From Ardenticatenaceae bacterium (GTDB lineage: Bacteria > Chloroflexota > Anaerolineae > Promineifilales > Promineifilaceae): 64,000 nucleotides of DNA. The notes below the pieces were generated by a model. It did not search any database. It was given only the letters and a program-made list of their open reading frames with translations, and had not been told where the DNA came from. The DNA lies in contig JACKBR010000007.1 in assembly GCA_020634495.1 (NCBI GenBank), forward strand, positions 62,001-126,000, read 5' to 3'. This document shows, piece after piece, positions 1 to 8,369 of this stretch (position 1 is the stretch's first letter; each line of letters starts with the position of its first letter). The translations under genes were made by a program, and so were the position numbers.

Positions 1-529
1 AGCCGACAAATTGCAGGTAGCGCGTGCGCCACTGCGCGGGCTGTTCGCGCAAGGTTGCCTCGGGGAATTCTCGCAGCAGGCCGCTCCATTCATCGGTGAT
101 GATGAAGTCGCCGGTGCGTACGGCCGTTGCCGCAATGTTCATGTATCCGCCTGGGTCGATGCCGCCCAAAACATACTCATGGGGCCGAAAGTAGACCACG
201 GCAGAGCCGAGCAGCAAAACGATAAGCAGCCACTCTGGCCATTTTGGGGGAGCAAATTGGGGTCGGTGAAACGGCCGTTGCCAGCCAAACAGCCCCGCGC
301 CAGCCAAAAGCAGGGCCGCCGCCACCGCCGCCAGGGAAAACCAGCCAAACGTCATCAGCACGGTGCTGACCCAGCCGGTAAAAATAACCATGCCCATGAA
401 GGCAGCAAACAAAGCTTCTGGCCAATCCGAGGTGGGGGAAACTTTGGCCCAAATAAGCAGCAAAACGGCCGTAAATAGCAATACGGCCGTTACAAAACCA
501 ACAATCACAATTGCAGACGCTTGCAGCAT
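1..529 (-). CDS. Polytopic membrane protein, 3' part beyond the window edge
   Basis: A reading frame starting with ATG at 529 runs leftward without a stop to the window edge, giving the first 176 residues. It begins with a hydrophobic helix (ASAIVIVGFVTAVLLF), has further hydrophobic segments near residues 45-90 and 105-120, and then a soluble-looking stretch with the motif GGIDPGGYMNIA. An acidic G-D-P-G-x-Y loop after the first helices is seen in GT-C-fold membrane glycosyltransferases and in uncharacterised Chloroflexota membrane proteins, so a role in transfer of lipid-linked sugars is possible but unproven. The next gene upstream is on the same strand, so the two may be cotranscribed. 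The C-terminal part cannot be judged. Confidence 0.72.
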   Translation of the reverse strand, partial: MLQASAIVIVGFVTAVLLFTAVLLLIWAKVSPTSDWPEALFAAFMGMVIFTGWVSTVLMTFGWFSLAAVAAALLLAGAGLFGWQRPFHRPQFAPPKWPEWLLIVLLLGSAVVYFRPHEYVLGGIDPGGYMNIAATAVRTGDFIITDEWSGLLREFPEATLREQPAQWRTRYLQFVG

Positions 530-572
530 AAACTCACTCGCCGAACCTGAATCAACTCAGCGCACGAGTTTA

Positions 573-618
573 CCATTCACCCTTCACAATTCACAATTCA
601 CCATTCACCATTCACAAT
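573..618. repeat. Short ATTCAC-type tandem repeats
   Basis: Degenerate tandem copies of CATTCAC and ACAATTCAC fill the short gap between the membrane-protein start and the end of the GHL10 gene. No gene or hairpin was seen. It is probably slippage-generated intergenic sequence. Confidence 0.6.
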
Positions 619-621
619 TGA

Positions 622-1971
622 TCAGGGATGCCACGCGATGTTGGGCACAACGGCCGTTTGGGCATACGGGCCATTGGCCAGATCATCAAAATAGTCAAAG
701 GCCAGCAAGTCGCTGTAGGAAAAGAGCGAATGACCGGCTGTGCCTGCGGCCCGTGCCAGGGCAATGCGGGCTTCAATTTCGGCAAAAGAGCAGTAGCCTG
801 TGCCAATGCCGGGGATGATGTAACGGCCGTTTGCCGCCGCCTGAAAATCTTCCACCAAAATTTGCCACCGCTCCCGAATCCAATAATCTGAGGATGTAGG
901 CGCGGGGTCTTCGACATAATTCCCTGCCTCGTCGCAGTCGTTGTAGGCGCTGCCAGGGTAAATCATCGGCGAGATGCTGTCGATTTTGCCGCTGGCCAGC
1001 CACGCTTTGGAGTCCTGGTAATACGTCAGATTGCCTTGCTGCGGGCTGCCGGGGAAATTCCAGGCAGCATCCAGCTCGTGAATCGGCCAAACGGCCGCAG
1101 AAAGCCAGAGGCCCGGTTTTAGCGGCACCACTTCATCATAAAAGCGGCGCACGGTGCCGTTGATTTGATCGCGCTGCCACTGCGCATAGTCACTGCCGCT
1201 GAAGCAGTCGCCGCCATAGCGCCCTTCGCTCACCGGGTCGCAGGAGGTGGTGACGCCGCCGTAGCGAATGTGGTCCAGGTGCAGCCCGTCAATATCGTAG
1301 CGGGTCACTAAATCCTGGCCCACGGCAATGAGATGGTCGTCTAAAAACATTGAAGCAGGTGTGCCGCGTAGATAAGCGTCACAATTTACCTCATCGCTGG
1401 TGTTCCAGATGAGGCCGTTGGGCTTGCCATCGGTGCTGCCATGTTCGGCCAGCAGCAAATGGTAAAGCGGTGTGGGGATGACGCTGGCCTCGGGCGGGGT
1501 GTCGCAAAAGCTGCCGCCGTTCCACACGGGGTACACATTCATGTAGGCATGTACCTGAATGCCCGCGGCGTGGGCTTTTTCAATCATCGTGGCCAGCGGG
1601 TCCCAGAGCGGGTCTGGCGGCTGGCCATACACGCCGCTGACGCGGTCGGCCCAGGGTTCCAGGCCTGGCGTGTAGTAGGCGTCGGCGATGCCGCGCACCT
1701 GGAAGAAGATGGCGTTGAAGCCTGCACTGGCGACGTTTTGCACAATTTCATCAATCTTGGCGGGGTCGGCGGGCTGGCCGTAGCTGGTCCAATCGAACCG
1801 GGTGACCCACACGCCGCGAAACTCAACCATTGGGTTTGGGGCGGTGGTGTTGTTGGCTAGCAGGGTTGGCAGGAAAACGGCCGTTTCCCCCCCAGCCGCC
1901 ACGTCCTGATCCTGTTGTAAGCTTAGTACCAGCCCCAAAAAAGCCAGCAGCAAAATTAATACTCGTTTCAT
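622..1971 (-). CDS. Secreted glycoside-hydrolase-like 10 (GHL10/YngK-type) protein
   Basis: A 449-residue protein. Residues 1-20 form a signal peptide (MKRVLILLLAFLGLVLSL). A short Ala/Thr linker is followed by FRGVWVTRFDW, which opens the GHL10 (former DUF187) TIM-barrel. Typical later pieces are GFNAIFFQVRGIADAYY, GIQVHAYMNVYPVWN, YDIDGLHLDHIRYG and SPMIYPGS. Family members are secreted or surface glycoside hydrolases whose substrates are mostly unknown; cell-wall or exopolysaccharide targets are usually assumed. The ATG at 1971 was chosen because it directly precedes the signal peptide. The family is clear but substrate and activity are not. Confidence 0.9.
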   Translation of the reverse strand: MKRVLILLLAFLGLVLSLQQDQDVAAGGETAVFLPTLLANNTTAPNPMVEFRGVWVTRFDWTSYGQPADPAKIDEIVQNVASAGFNAIFFQVRGIADAYYTPGLEPWADRVSGVYGQPPDPLWDPLATMIEKAHAAGIQVHAYMNVYPVWNGGSFCDTPPEASVIPTPLYHLLLAEHGSTDGKPNGLIWNTSDEVNCDAYLRGTPASMFLDDHLIAVGQDLVTRYDIDGLHLDHIRYGGVTTSCDPVSEGRYGGDCFSGSDYAQWQRDQINGTVRRFYDEVVPLKPGLWLSAAVWPIHELDAAWNFPGSPQQGNLTYYQDSKAWLASGKIDSISPMIYPGSAYNDCDEAGNYVEDPAPTSSDYWIRERWQILVEDFQAAANGRYIIPGIGTGYCSFAEIEARIALARAAGTAGHSLFSYSDLLAFDYFDDLANGPYAQTAVVPNIAWHP

Positions 1972-2139
1972 AGCCTGTATCCGATTTTGTGGTGAAATTT
2001 CTTATTTCGTAAAAAACCGCATTGTGGCATAGAAACGGCCGTTGCGCCGCCAAAATGACATGAATTACCTGCCTTGTTGCAAATTTTCACGCGATTTTGG
2101 CGGCGGTGGTTTGCTTTCATTAATCTCTTGTTGTGAAAA

Positions 2140-2169
2140 TTGACGCAGGTAGATAAAGTTGGGTATAAT
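2140..2169 (+). promoter_or_regulatory. Sigma-70-type promoter of the DAHP synthase gene
   Basis: TTGACG at 2140-2145 and a perfect TATAAT at 2164-2169 are separated by 18 bp. Transcription should start near 2176, about 100 nt before the chosen GTG start. Confidence 0.7.
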
Positions 2170-2277
2170 TCGTTCAAAATATTTTGAAAGTTATGTGTTT
2201 TGAAGCCAGAACGCCAGAATATCGTTCAGCGCAGCTTCAAACCTCAGGGCATTTGCCCCCGAATATCAAGGAAAATT

Positions 2278-3105
2278 GTGAATCGCCTGCCAAATATTCA
2301 AACACCTACCCCCATTGCGGAGCACACCGTCGTGCCCATCACCTCAGAAGTTGCCGTTGGTGGAAACAATGTCGTTTTAATGGCTGGCCCCTGCTCGGTA
2401 GAAAGCTATGCGCAAACACGGGCAGCGGCTGAAGCGGTTGCTCGCGTGGGGGGGCGCATTTTACGCGGTGGCGCGTTTAAGCCGCGCACCTCGCCAGACA
2501 GTTTTCAGGGTCTGGGTCAGCAAGGGCTAGAAATCTTGCGCGATGTGGCCGATGAGTTTGGTCTGCTGGTCATCACTGAGGCGTTGGCCGTGGAGCACGT
2601 GCCGCTGGTGGCGCGGTATGCCGACATTATCCAGCTGGGCAGCCGCAACATGCAACATTATCCGCTGCTCTGGGCAGTTGGAGAAATAGACAAGCCTGTG
2701 CTGCTCAAGCGTGGCTTTATGTCAACTATTGATGAATGGTTGAAGGCGGCTGAACACATCAGCAGCCGGGGCAATCGGCGCATCATTTTGTGCGAACGGG
2801 GCATTCGCACTTTTGAAACGGCCACGCGCAACACGCTGGATACCAATGCCATTACTTTGGCCAAGCAGCTAAGCCCCTATCCCGTTATTGCCGATCCCAG
2901 CCACGCTACCGGGCGGGCCGACCTGGTGCTGCCTGCGGCTCGTGCGGCCGTTGCTGCCGGGGCTGATGGGCTGCTGGTGGAATTTCATCCTGATCCTGCC
3001 CAGGCGTTGTCTGACGGCCAGCAGTCGTTGCCGCTGACGCTGCTTCCCCATTTTGTGGATGAGGTTGGTAAGATTACGGCCGTTTTCAATCGCACCTTCA
3101 CCTGA
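2278..3105 (+). CDS. aroF: 3-deoxy-7-phosphoheptulonate (DAHP) synthase, short AroF type
   Basis: It catalyses the first step of the shikimate pathway, condensing phosphoenolpyruvate with erythrose 4-phosphate in the cytoplasm. The class I beta core is complete: [54 protein letters not shown] and [11 protein letters not shown] carry the substrate- and metal-binding residues. The GTG at 2278 was chosen because AAGGA lies 5 nt upstream and because the in-frame upstream codons, from a TTG at 2200, encode unconserved residues. This gives 275 residues. The N-terminal ferredoxin-like regulatory domain of the Thermotoga enzyme is absent, so this form may be insensitive to Tyr or Phe feedback. No other aro gene lies nearby. 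Confidence 0.94.
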   Translation: MNRLPNIQTPTPIAEHTVVPITSEVAVGGNNVVLMAGPCSVESYAQTRAAAEAVARVGGRILRGGAFKPRTSPDSFQGLGQQGLEILRDVADEFGLLVITEALAVEHVPLVARYADIIQLGSRNMQHYPLLWAVGEIDKPVLLKRGFMSTIDEWLKAAEHISSRGNRRIILCERGIRTFETATRNTLDTNAITLAKQLSPYPVIADPSHATGRADLVLPAARAAVAAGADGLLVEFHPDPAQALSDGQQSLPLTLLPHFVDEVGKITAVFNRTFT

Positions 3106-3110
3106 TTTTT

Positions 3111-3157
3111 TAGCCACAGAGCACACTGAGGAAAAAGAAAAAATTCTCTGTGCCCTT
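3111..3157. repeat. CCACAGAG-type intergenic inverted repeat
   Basis: TAGCCACAGAG is followed by a purine-rich stretch and TTCTCTGTG, forming a loose hairpin. It belongs to the same family as elements near 3821, 4768 and 32631. Confidence 0.6.
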
Positions 3158-3197
3158 TGTGACAAAACTGTTTTCCCGACCAACAACCTAAGGATTC

Positions 3198-3650
3198 ATG
3201 ACCGACTTTATTTTCAGCCTGGGCTATGCAGGGCTGTTTCTCATCAGTTTTTTGTCAGCTTCATTGCTGCCCCTTGCCTCCGAAGTGTTTGTGGTGGGAA
3301 TGCCCCCGCTAGGCTACAACGTTTGGGGCGTGATCCTCGTGGCAACGGTCGGGAGCTATTCAGGGTCATTGGTAAATTACGCTATCGGTAAAAAAGGAAC
3401 AGATTTTGTTTTGGGTCGTTACCTTAAGATTGATCCCAAAACTTGGGCCAGGGCCGAGCGATTTTATGAGCGATGGGGACCGGTGGCCCTTTTTTTTTCC
3501 TGGGTACCGTTTATTGGCGATCCGTTAACGGCCGTTGCTGGCGCACTCCATATGAACCTGGGCATTTTCAGCTTTTGGGTACTGTTCGGCAAAACATTGC
3601 GCTACCTGGTTCTCCTGGGCATTGCTTCCCGATTCCTAAATATATTTTAG
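3198..3650 (+). CDS. YqaA/DedA-like VTT-domain membrane protein
   Basis: A 150-residue membrane protein resembling the YqaA branch of the SNARE-associated/VTT (DedA-like) family. There are hydrophobic segments near residues 7-25, 40-62, 95-115 and 122-145. Family signatures include the early SASLLPLASE segment, GSYSGSLVNYAIGKKG (glycine-rich re-entrant loop) and WVPFIGDPLTAVAGAL (the G-D-P-x-T helix). Members act in inner-membrane lipid or ion homeostasis; several DedA proteins are implicated in undecaprenyl-phosphate or phospholipid flipping. The ATG at 3198 follows TAAGGA. The gene sits alone between repeat-containing gaps. The exact substrate cannot be read from the sequence. Confidence 0.85.
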   Translation: MTDFIFSLGYAGLFLISFLSASLLPLASEVFVVGMPPLGYNVWGVILVATVGSYSGSLVNYAIGKKGTDFVLGRYLKIDPKTWARAERFYERWGPVALFFSWVPFIGDPLTAVAGALHMNLGIFSFWVLFGKTLRYLVLLGIASRFLNIF

Positions 3651-3820
3651 CCAATGGTCATTGACAGAAAACTGTTAGAATTGCACCAACTGCCTGAACT
3701 ATAATTCCGACAGTCAGTATCTGTAACTGCATAAATTCAAATGGGACAACACTGGCTATGCTAAACAGTAAAAATGGAATCAGCAGATTTCGCAGAAATT
3801 ATGGATTTTTCCAAAATTTT

Positions 3821-3862
3821 CTCTGTGGTTCTCTGTGGCTCCTCAGCGTATCTTTGTGTCCC
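3821..3862. repeat. CTCTGTGG repeat fragment upstream of the cyclase gene
   Basis: Two tandem CTCTGTGG units, in the opposite orientation to the copy at 3111, lie just before the cyclase ribosome binding site. The preceding 170 bp after the VTT gene contain no recognisable feature. Confidence 0.5.
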
Positions 3863-3886
3863 GCTTATTCCTAAAGGAGCAAACTC

Positions 3887-4762
3887 GTGAAATTTATTGA
3901 TCTCACCATTCCCCTTGGCATTGGCACGCCGCCCTGGCCCACTTACGAACCCCTGCAAGTAAAATATTTCAAACGCCTGGCGCCCAACGGCGCGAATGGC
4001 CAGGTTGTGACCCACAGCAATCATGTGGGCACTCACCTGGATGGCGAAATTCATTTTTATACCCCCGGCAAAGATATTGCCCAGCTTGATTTTAATTTTC
4101 TGGCTGGCGAGGCGGCCATCGTCGATTTGAGCGACGTGTGTGGGGATTACGATGTGTACACCCCGGCCATGATTGAAGAGCGCGTGGAGGTGCGCGAAGG
4201 GGACATTCTCATCATCCACACCGGCTACCACCACTTTGGCTGGGACCAGCCGTACGGCAATGAGGTGCGCTACATGGTGATGCACCCTGGCCCAGACGCC
4301 CGCTTTGCCCAGTGGTGCATCGACAAAAAGATCAAGTGGATTGGCGTGGACTGCGGCAGCGCGGATCATCCCATGAACACCAAAATCCGCGACTGGATGC
4401 CTGCCCAGGCAGCCGATGCTGACGCTCATTTCCAGCAAAAATACGGCAAACCGCTGGCAGATTACTTCACTAAAGATATGTACCAGATGATGCACCTTTG
4501 GATGTTTGACAAGGGGATCATTCACGCCGAATGCGTGGGAGGCGACATCGATCTGCTGGTGAACCGGCGGGTGCAGGTGGGCTGTTTCCCCTGGCGCTTT
4601 GTGGACGGGGAAGCCAGCATCGCCCGCATCGTGGCCATGGTGGATGATGATGAATACGAAACGCTGATGGCAAAGAAAGCTGCCATGCCCAAAACCAAAT
4701 TTGGCGACTGCTACGATCCGGTTCATGTGGAGCGGTTGGGCGGTCGCGGTTCGGTTTATTAG
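3887..4762 (+). CDS. Cyclase-family metal hydrolase (kynurenine-formamidase-like)
   Basis: A 291-residue member of the cyclase family (PF04199), which includes bacterial kynurenine formamidase KynB and isatin hydrolase. The metal-binding signature is present as H-V-G-T-H-L-D in HSNHVGTHLDGEIHF, with downstream GDILIIHTGYH and WIGVDCGSADHP. The start is GTG at 3887, preceded by AAAGGAG with an 8-nt gap. It is longer than typical KynB (about 210 residues), with a C-terminal extension containing HAECVGGDIDLLVNRR. No tryptophan-catabolism gene is adjacent, although trpB lies 1.1 kb downstream on the other strand. The substrate is therefore unassigned; amide or lactone hydrolysis is the expected chemistry. 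Confidence 0.85.
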   Translation: MKFIDLTIPLGIGTPPWPTYEPLQVKYFKRLAPNGANGQVVTHSNHVGTHLDGEIHFYTPGKDIAQLDFNFLAGEAAIVDLSDVCGDYDVYTPAMIEERVEVREGDILIIHTGYHHFGWDQPYGNEVRYMVMHPGPDARFAQWCIDKKIKWIGVDCGSADHPMNTKIRDWMPAQAADADAHFQQKYGKPLADYFTKDMYQMMHLWMFDKGIIHAECVGGDIDLLVNRRVQVGCFPWRFVDGEASIARIVAMVDDDEYETLMAKKAAMPKTKFGDCYDPVHVERLGGRGSVY

Positions 4763-4767
4763 TTTTT

Positions 4768-4827
4768 AGCCACAGAGGGCGCAGAGGAAAAAGAGGAATT
4801 TTCTCAAATCTCTTTGTTCTCTGTGGC
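4768..4827. repeat. CCACAGAG/CTCTGTGG intergenic hairpin
   Basis: AGCCACAGAG at 4768 and CTCTGTGGC ending at 4827 form an inverted repeat around an A/G-rich then T-rich spacer. It lies just after the cyclase stop codon and may stabilise or end that transcript. No clean T-tract follows. Confidence 0.6.
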
Positions 4828-4843
4828 AATGATCGGTTTGGTG

Positions 4844-4865
4844 GGTCAAGTTTTGAAACTTGACC
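4844..4865. repeat. GGTCAAGTTT palindrome, left copy
   Basis: Ten-base arms GGTCAAGTTT and AAACTTGACC flank a 2-nt centre. A longer and perfect version lies at 5816-5843, so the two copies bracket the DUF2867 and arsC genes. Confidence 0.75.
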
Positions 4866-4884
4866 TACGGTTTGGGAAATTGAT

Positions 4885-5406
4885 ATGAACTCTTCGAAGT
4901 TGTTTACGGCCGTTCCCCACCTCCCCTCCCTCATGGAAACAGCCAATCATATTGACATAAAAACAATTGAGGGAGTGGTTTCCCTGCGCCAATTTATTGC
5001 TGGGATGCTTTCTTACTCGCCTGCGTGGCTCAAATTTTTGTATGGCGTGCGCTGGTTTTTTGTGCGCCTGCTGGGGATGAAGCAGGAAAGTGTGCCGGGT
5101 GGTCTAAACATGAAGCCAGAGGCGGTTTCTTTTGTGGAAGGTGCTCCGGCCACGTTTTTTACTGTGAAAATGGCGGAAGAAGATCGCTACTGGTTTGCCG
5201 GAATCAGTGAAGCGCACCTGACGGCGCATTTGGGGGTGGTGAAGGAGCCGGGTCAACCGAACCGCTTTCATGTGCTCACGATTGTGCATTACAATCGCTG
5301 GACGGGGCCAGTGTACTTTAATGTGATACGGCCGTTTCACCACATCGTCGTCTGGCAAATGATGAAAGCGGGGGTGAAGCAGCCGCTACGACTGCAAGAA
5401 GCTTAA
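4885..5406 (+). CDS. DUF2867 family protein
   Basis: A 173-residue protein with the C-terminal pattern of DUF2867: FFTVKMAEEDRYWFAG, then HLTAHLGVV, then HYNRWTGPVYFNVIRPFHH and VVWQMMKAG. In other bacteria this domain stands alone or follows a short-chain dehydrogenase in SDR-DUF2867 fusions. Its biochemical role is unknown, and a lipid- or ligand-binding fold has been suggested only from its shape. The ATG at 4885 lacks a strong Shine-Dalgarno sequence; an internal ATG near 4933 could also serve. The 3' end overlaps the convergent arsC gene by 21 bp, so the two mRNAs would be complementary at their ends. Confidence 0.78.
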   Translation: MNSSKLFTAVPHLPSLMETANHIDIKTIEGVVSLRQFIAGMLSYSPAWLKFLYGVRWFFVRLLGMKQESVPGGLNMKPEAVSFVEGAPATFFTVKMAEEDRYWFAGISEAHLTAHLGVVKEPGQPNRFHVLTIVHYNRWTGPVYFNVIRPFHHIVVWQMMKAGVKQPLRLQEA

Positions 5407-5799
5407 AATTTGGTCGGCTATTTGGTCGCGGATTTGGCGGAAAACGGCCGTAACTTCCTCATCCTTCCCCGTGGCCTCTGCCGGATCGTAAAAGCCAATG
5501 TGGGTTTTCTGCCCGGCATTGCCCAACCAGACCGGGCAGGTTTCCTTGGCTGAATCACACACCGTGATCACGTGGTCAAAATATTGCCCCCGAAACAATT
5601 CGGTTGATTTGGATTCGTTCTGGCTCAGGTCAATGCCCAGTTCTGCCATGACGGCAATTGCTTTGGGATGCACGGTGCCGCTGGGCTGCGTACCCGCCGA
5701 GTAAGCCACAAACTGGTCACCCAACTTCGCGTTGATCAATCCTTCAGCCATCTGGCTGCGGCAGGAGTTTCCCGTACAAAGCACAAGCACATTTTTCAT
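5386..5799 (-). CDS. arsC: Thioredoxin-coupled arsenate reductase (LMW-PTP fold)
   Basis: A 137-residue enzyme reducing arsenate to arsenite in the cytoplasm. The phosphatase-type P-loop C-T-G-N-S-C-R-S (residues 8-15) is at the N-terminus. Cys81 and Cys88 in ITVCDSAKETCPVW match the relay cysteines of the thioredoxin-linked Staphylococcus/Bacillus ArsC class, so all three redox cysteines are present. GFYDPAEATG is the usual D-P loop. No arsR, arsB or acr3 gene is adjacent, so either efflux is encoded elsewhere or the gene works as a lone unit. It is bracketed by the GGTCAAGTTT palindromes together with the convergent DUF2867 gene. Confidence 0.95.
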   Translation of the reverse strand: MKNVLVLCTGNSCRSQMAEGLINAKLGDQFVAYSAGTQPSGTVHPKAIAVMAELGIDLSQNESKSTELFRGQYFDHVITVCDSAKETCPVWLGNAGQKTHIGFYDPAEATGKDEEVTAVFRQIRDQIADQILSFLQS

Positions 5800-5815
5800 T
5801 GAATTTTTCCAAAGC

Positions 5816-5843
5816 GTAGGTCAAGTTTGCAAACTTGACCTAC
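5816..5843. repeat. Perfect 28-bp palindrome, right copy
   Basis: The 14-base arm GTAGGTCAAGTTTG is followed directly by its exact reverse complement. The trpB stop codon lies inside it and the arsC start is 17 bp away. It has no T-tract. It is related to the imperfect copy at 4844-4865. Confidence 0.85.
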
Positions 5844-7045
5844 AAATCCAGAGCAGCCATCACCGTGTTTAAATCTTTGTCGCCGCGCCCACTCAGATTG
5901 ACCAAAATAATTTGGTCCGGCCGCATTTGGGGCGCTTGCTTGATCGCTTCAGCCACGGCGTGGCTTGATTCCAGCGCGGGGATGATGCCCTCAGTTTTAC
6001 ATAATATTTCAAAGGCGGCCAGGGCCTCTTCATCGGTGGCGTAGGTGTAGCCTGCCCGTTCCTGGTCACGCAGCAGGGCATGTTCTGGCCCCACGCTGGG
6101 GTAATCCAGCCCGGCGCTGATGCTGTGCGTTTCCATGATCTGGCCATCGGCCGTTTGCATCACGTAGCTTTTGGTGCCGTGCAGCACACCAATCCGAGCA
6201 ATGTTCATGTCGGCAAAACGGGCAGCGTGTTTGCCGCTGGCAATGCTCTCTCCGCCCGCCTCCACGCCAATCAGGGCTACATCCTCATCATCGCGGAAGG
6301 CGTGGAAGATGCCCATCGCATTGCTGCCGCCGCCTACGCAGGCGATGATCGTGTCGGGCAATTGGCCCACTTCATCCAGCATTTGCTGCCGAGCTTCGTG
6401 GCCAATCACGCTTTGGAAGTCACGCACCATCATGGGGTAGGGGTGCGGCCCCAGGACGGAGCCAAGCAGGTAGTGGGTGGTTTCTACATTGGTCACCCAG
6501 TCCCGAATGGCCTCGTTGATGGCGTCCTTGAGCGTTTTGCTACCGCTTTCCACGGGGCGCACTTCGGCCCCCAGCAGCTTCATGCGGTAAACGTTGGGCT
6601 GCTGCCGGGCGATGTCTACGCTGCCCATGTAAACAATGCACTCCAGCCCCAGCAGCGCACAGGCGGTGGCTGTGCCCACGCCATGCTGCCCCGCGCCCGT
6701 CTCGGCCACGATGCGGGTTTTGCCCATGCGTTTGGCCAGCAGCGCCTGGCCCAGGGCGTTGTTGATTTTGTGCGCCCCGGTGTGGTTCAAATCTTCCCGC
6801 TTGAAGTAGATTTGCGCCCCACCCAGGTTTGCCGACAGGCGTTTGGCGTGGGTGATGGGAGACGGCCGTCCCACGTAGCTCTTCAACAAATGGTTAAACT
6901 CGGCCATAAACGCCGCGTCCTGTTGCACTTCGTCATAGACGCGAATGAGTTCATCCAGGGCAGGCATAAGGGTTTCGGGCACAAATTGGCCGCCGTAGGG
7001 GCCAAACTTGCCCCGCTCGTCAGGGACGGTTGTAGATTGGGTCAT
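5840..7045 (-). CDS. trpB: Tryptophan synthase beta subunit
   Basis: A 401-residue PLP enzyme that condenses indole with serine to form tryptophan. The full TrpB1 signature is present: [11 protein letters not shown] at the start, [19 protein letters not shown] with the PLP Schiff-base lysine K93, [22 protein letters not shown] (phosphate-binding glycines) and [10 protein letters not shown] near the C-terminus. Length matches the family (about 400). It is a single gene here: trpA and the other trp genes are not in the window. The ATG at 7045 follows AGGACA. A perfect TATAAT lies 33 nt upstream of the start on the minus strand. Confidence 0.98.
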   Translation of the reverse strand: MTQSTTVPDERGKFGPYGGQFVPETLMPALDELIRVYDEVQQDAAFMAEFNHLLKSYVGRPSPITHAKRLSANLGGAQIYFKREDLNHTGAHKINNALGQALLAKRMGKTRIVAETGAGQHGVGTATACALLGLECIVYMGSVDIARQQPNVYRMKLLGAEVRPVESGSKTLKDAINEAIRDWVTNVETTHYLLGSVLGPHPYPMMVRDFQSVIGHEARQQMLDEVGQLPDTIIACVGGGSNAMGIFHAFRDDEDVALIGVEAGGESIASGKHAARFADMNIARIGVLHGTKSYVMQTADGQIMETHSISAGLDYPSVGPEHALLRDQERAGYTYATDEEALAAFEILCKTEGIIPALESSHAVAEAIKQAPQMRPDQIILVNLSGRGDKDLNTVMAALDL

Positions 7046-7077
7046 GAGATTGTCCTCTTTTGCTAAATTCGAGGCTG

Positions 7078-7083
7078 ATTATA
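7078..7083 (-). promoter_or_regulatory. Probable -10 element of trpB
   Basis: Minus-strand TATAAT lies 33 nt upstream of the trpB ATG. No good -35 hexamer at 16-18 bp was found, so this rests on the -10 match alone. Confidence 0.4.
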
Positions 7084-7127
7084 GCAGGGGGTGAGATTTG
7101 TGAGGTAAACGTTTTGTAAACGGCCGT

Positions 7128-7194
7128 AAAAAAAGAGATTGGAGACTGGAGATTAAGGAGTGAACCAATCTCCAGTCTCTAGTCTCCAATCTCC
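7128..7194 (-). terminator. Rho-independent terminator after the EAD membrane-protein gene
   Basis: On the minus strand, GGAGATTGGAGACTAGAGAC and the following GGAGATT pair with AATCTCCAGTCTCCAATCTC across a short loop. A run of seven T follows (7128-7134). It begins 6 bp after the stop codon of the gene ending at 7200 and insulates trpB. Confidence 0.8.
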
Positions 7195-7199
7195 AAATA

Positions 7200-8243
7200 T
7201 CATTTCACAGAATCGAAGGCAAAGTCCCAGCCGCCCAGGAGGATGACGCTGCTCTGATCGCCGGTTTCGATGTGGAACCACCAGGTATCGCTGGCCCATT
7301 CTTCTGGCTGGATGTGGATAAAGTTGGCGTCTTCGTTGGTGGTGGTGCTAAAGCCAAAGAGGGAAGCTAGGAAACGGCCGTTTCCATCCAAACCCATCAC
7401 CACCGTGTAAGATTCATTCGGCACCAACGTCGTGTTTCGGGCAAACTGGTCAGCCGCCATCGTTTCCCCATTTTCGCTGGCGGTGCTTTCTGGCTGCGTC
7501 AGCGCTTGCAATGAAATGACGCGGGTGGCGTCTGCGGCATTGGCCGCATTTTGCAAGGAAAAGGTAACCACCGGGCTGCTGCTGCTCACTTCAGACATCT
7601 CAAAATCGATGAGAATGGCCTGACCAGGGGCAAATGTTTTGTCCCGCACCAGCGCCGATTGCCCGCCGAGCTGAACCGTTTCGTCAGAAGAAACAACCGC
7701 ATTGGAAGAATTAACCCGCCAGCCAGGCAGCCCTTCGCCAAAAAAGAGTTGGGTTTGCGGTTGAGGATTTTCCACCAGCGTGGCCAGCTTGGTTGCCAGC
7801 CCTTCATCCCCGGCAAAGTCGCCGCCAGAGTCACGCAAGTTCATCACCACCAACACGGCCACCACAATCAGAACCAGAACGGCCGCTCCGATGAGCAACG
7901 TTTTATTTTGCAACGGAGACGCTGGCGCAGCCGCCTGCCCAGGGGTGTTCTCCACGGCAAAACTCAGAGGCTGTGCCCTGGCCACCTCCAGCAGCGGCCG
8001 CCAATTTTCTTTGGGGCGCAGCTCCTGGCAGCGCTCTATCAGCTCTGGAATGCGCTGCTGGCGGGCCAAAATCTGAATAAATTCAACCGTTTTGGCAGAC
8101 TTTCCCCGACCCGGAATATCATCATAATCCAGGTTAAAGTCGAAGGCGAGTTCGTGCATTTCATTGGTGTCGAAGGCCTGGTTGATCAAACCGCGCAGCT
8201 CTGCGGCCCAATTAGACGATGTTGATTTGGGGTCTGAATTCAT
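7200..8243 (-). CDS. EAD-like domain membrane protein with extracytoplasmic C-terminal domain
   Basis: A 347-residue protein of unknown function. Residues 10-85 (NWAAELRGLINQAFDTNEMH, a basic linker around GRGKSAKTVEFIQIL, ending ELRPKENW) match the short helical domain also present at the N-terminus of the 13605-17627 protein and the C-terminus of the 22336-24501 protein. It resembles effector-associated domains, small helical adaptors of bacterial conflict and signalling systems. One transmembrane helix follows (about residues 115-136, LLIGAAVLVLIVVAVLVVMNL), then an extracytoplasmic region ending SVILLGGWDFAFDSVK. The ATG at 8243 follows ACGAGGTT. A shortened paralogue lies immediately upstream. 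A sensor that reports across the membrane through EAD-EAD contacts is a reasonable inference. Confidence 0.75.
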   Translation of the reverse strand: MNSDPKSTSSNWAAELRGLINQAFDTNEMHELAFDFNLDYDDIPGRGKSAKTVEFIQILARQQRIPELIERCQELRPKENWRPLLEVARAQPLSFAVENTPGQAAAPASPLQNKTLLIGAAVLVLIVVAVLVVMNLRDSGGDFAGDEGLATKLATLVENPQPQTQLFFGEGLPGWRVNSSNAVVSSDETVQLGGQSALVRDKTFAPGQAILIDFEMSEVSSSSPVVTFSLQNAANAADATRVISLQALTQPESTASENGETMAADQFARNTTLVPNESYTVVMGLDGNGRFLASLFGFSTTTNEDANFIHIQPEEWASDTWWFHIETGDQSSVILLGGWDFAFDSVK

Positions 8244-8325
8244 GGGGAACCTCGTTTGGCGCTTGGTTGATTTTGGACGCGGTTTGCCAGGACGTCCACG
8301 CTAAAAAAGTTGTAAAATCTGGCTG

Positions 8326-8334
8326 ATTTTAGCA
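8326..8334 (-). promoter_or_regulatory. Extended -10 promoter of the EAD membrane-protein gene
   Basis: Minus-strand TGCTAAAAT matches an extended -10 element (TG-n-TAnAAT) about 83 nt upstream of the start. A near-identical TGCTAGAAT stands at a similar place before the paralogue at 8612. Confidence 0.5.
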
Positions 8335-8369
8335 TAGGTGAAGCTGAAACCTAAATAGCATTGGGCCAG

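Noticed and set aside
11..478. A plus-strand reading frame over the left edge
   Set aside because: It is antisense to a clear membrane protein frame open to the window end and has Arg/Gln-rich composition typical of an antisense shadow.
2200..2277. An upstream TTG start adding 26 residues to DAHP synthase
   Set aside because: The GTG at 2278 has a good ribosome site and the extra residues show no similarity to the family N-terminus.
5386..5799. arsC as part of an arsenic resistance operon
   Set aside because: No arsR, arsB, acr3 or arsM gene is within reach on either side.
5840..7045. trpB as part of a trp operon
   Set aside because: Upstream is an unrelated EAD gene with a terminator and downstream is arsC; trpA and other trp genes are absent.
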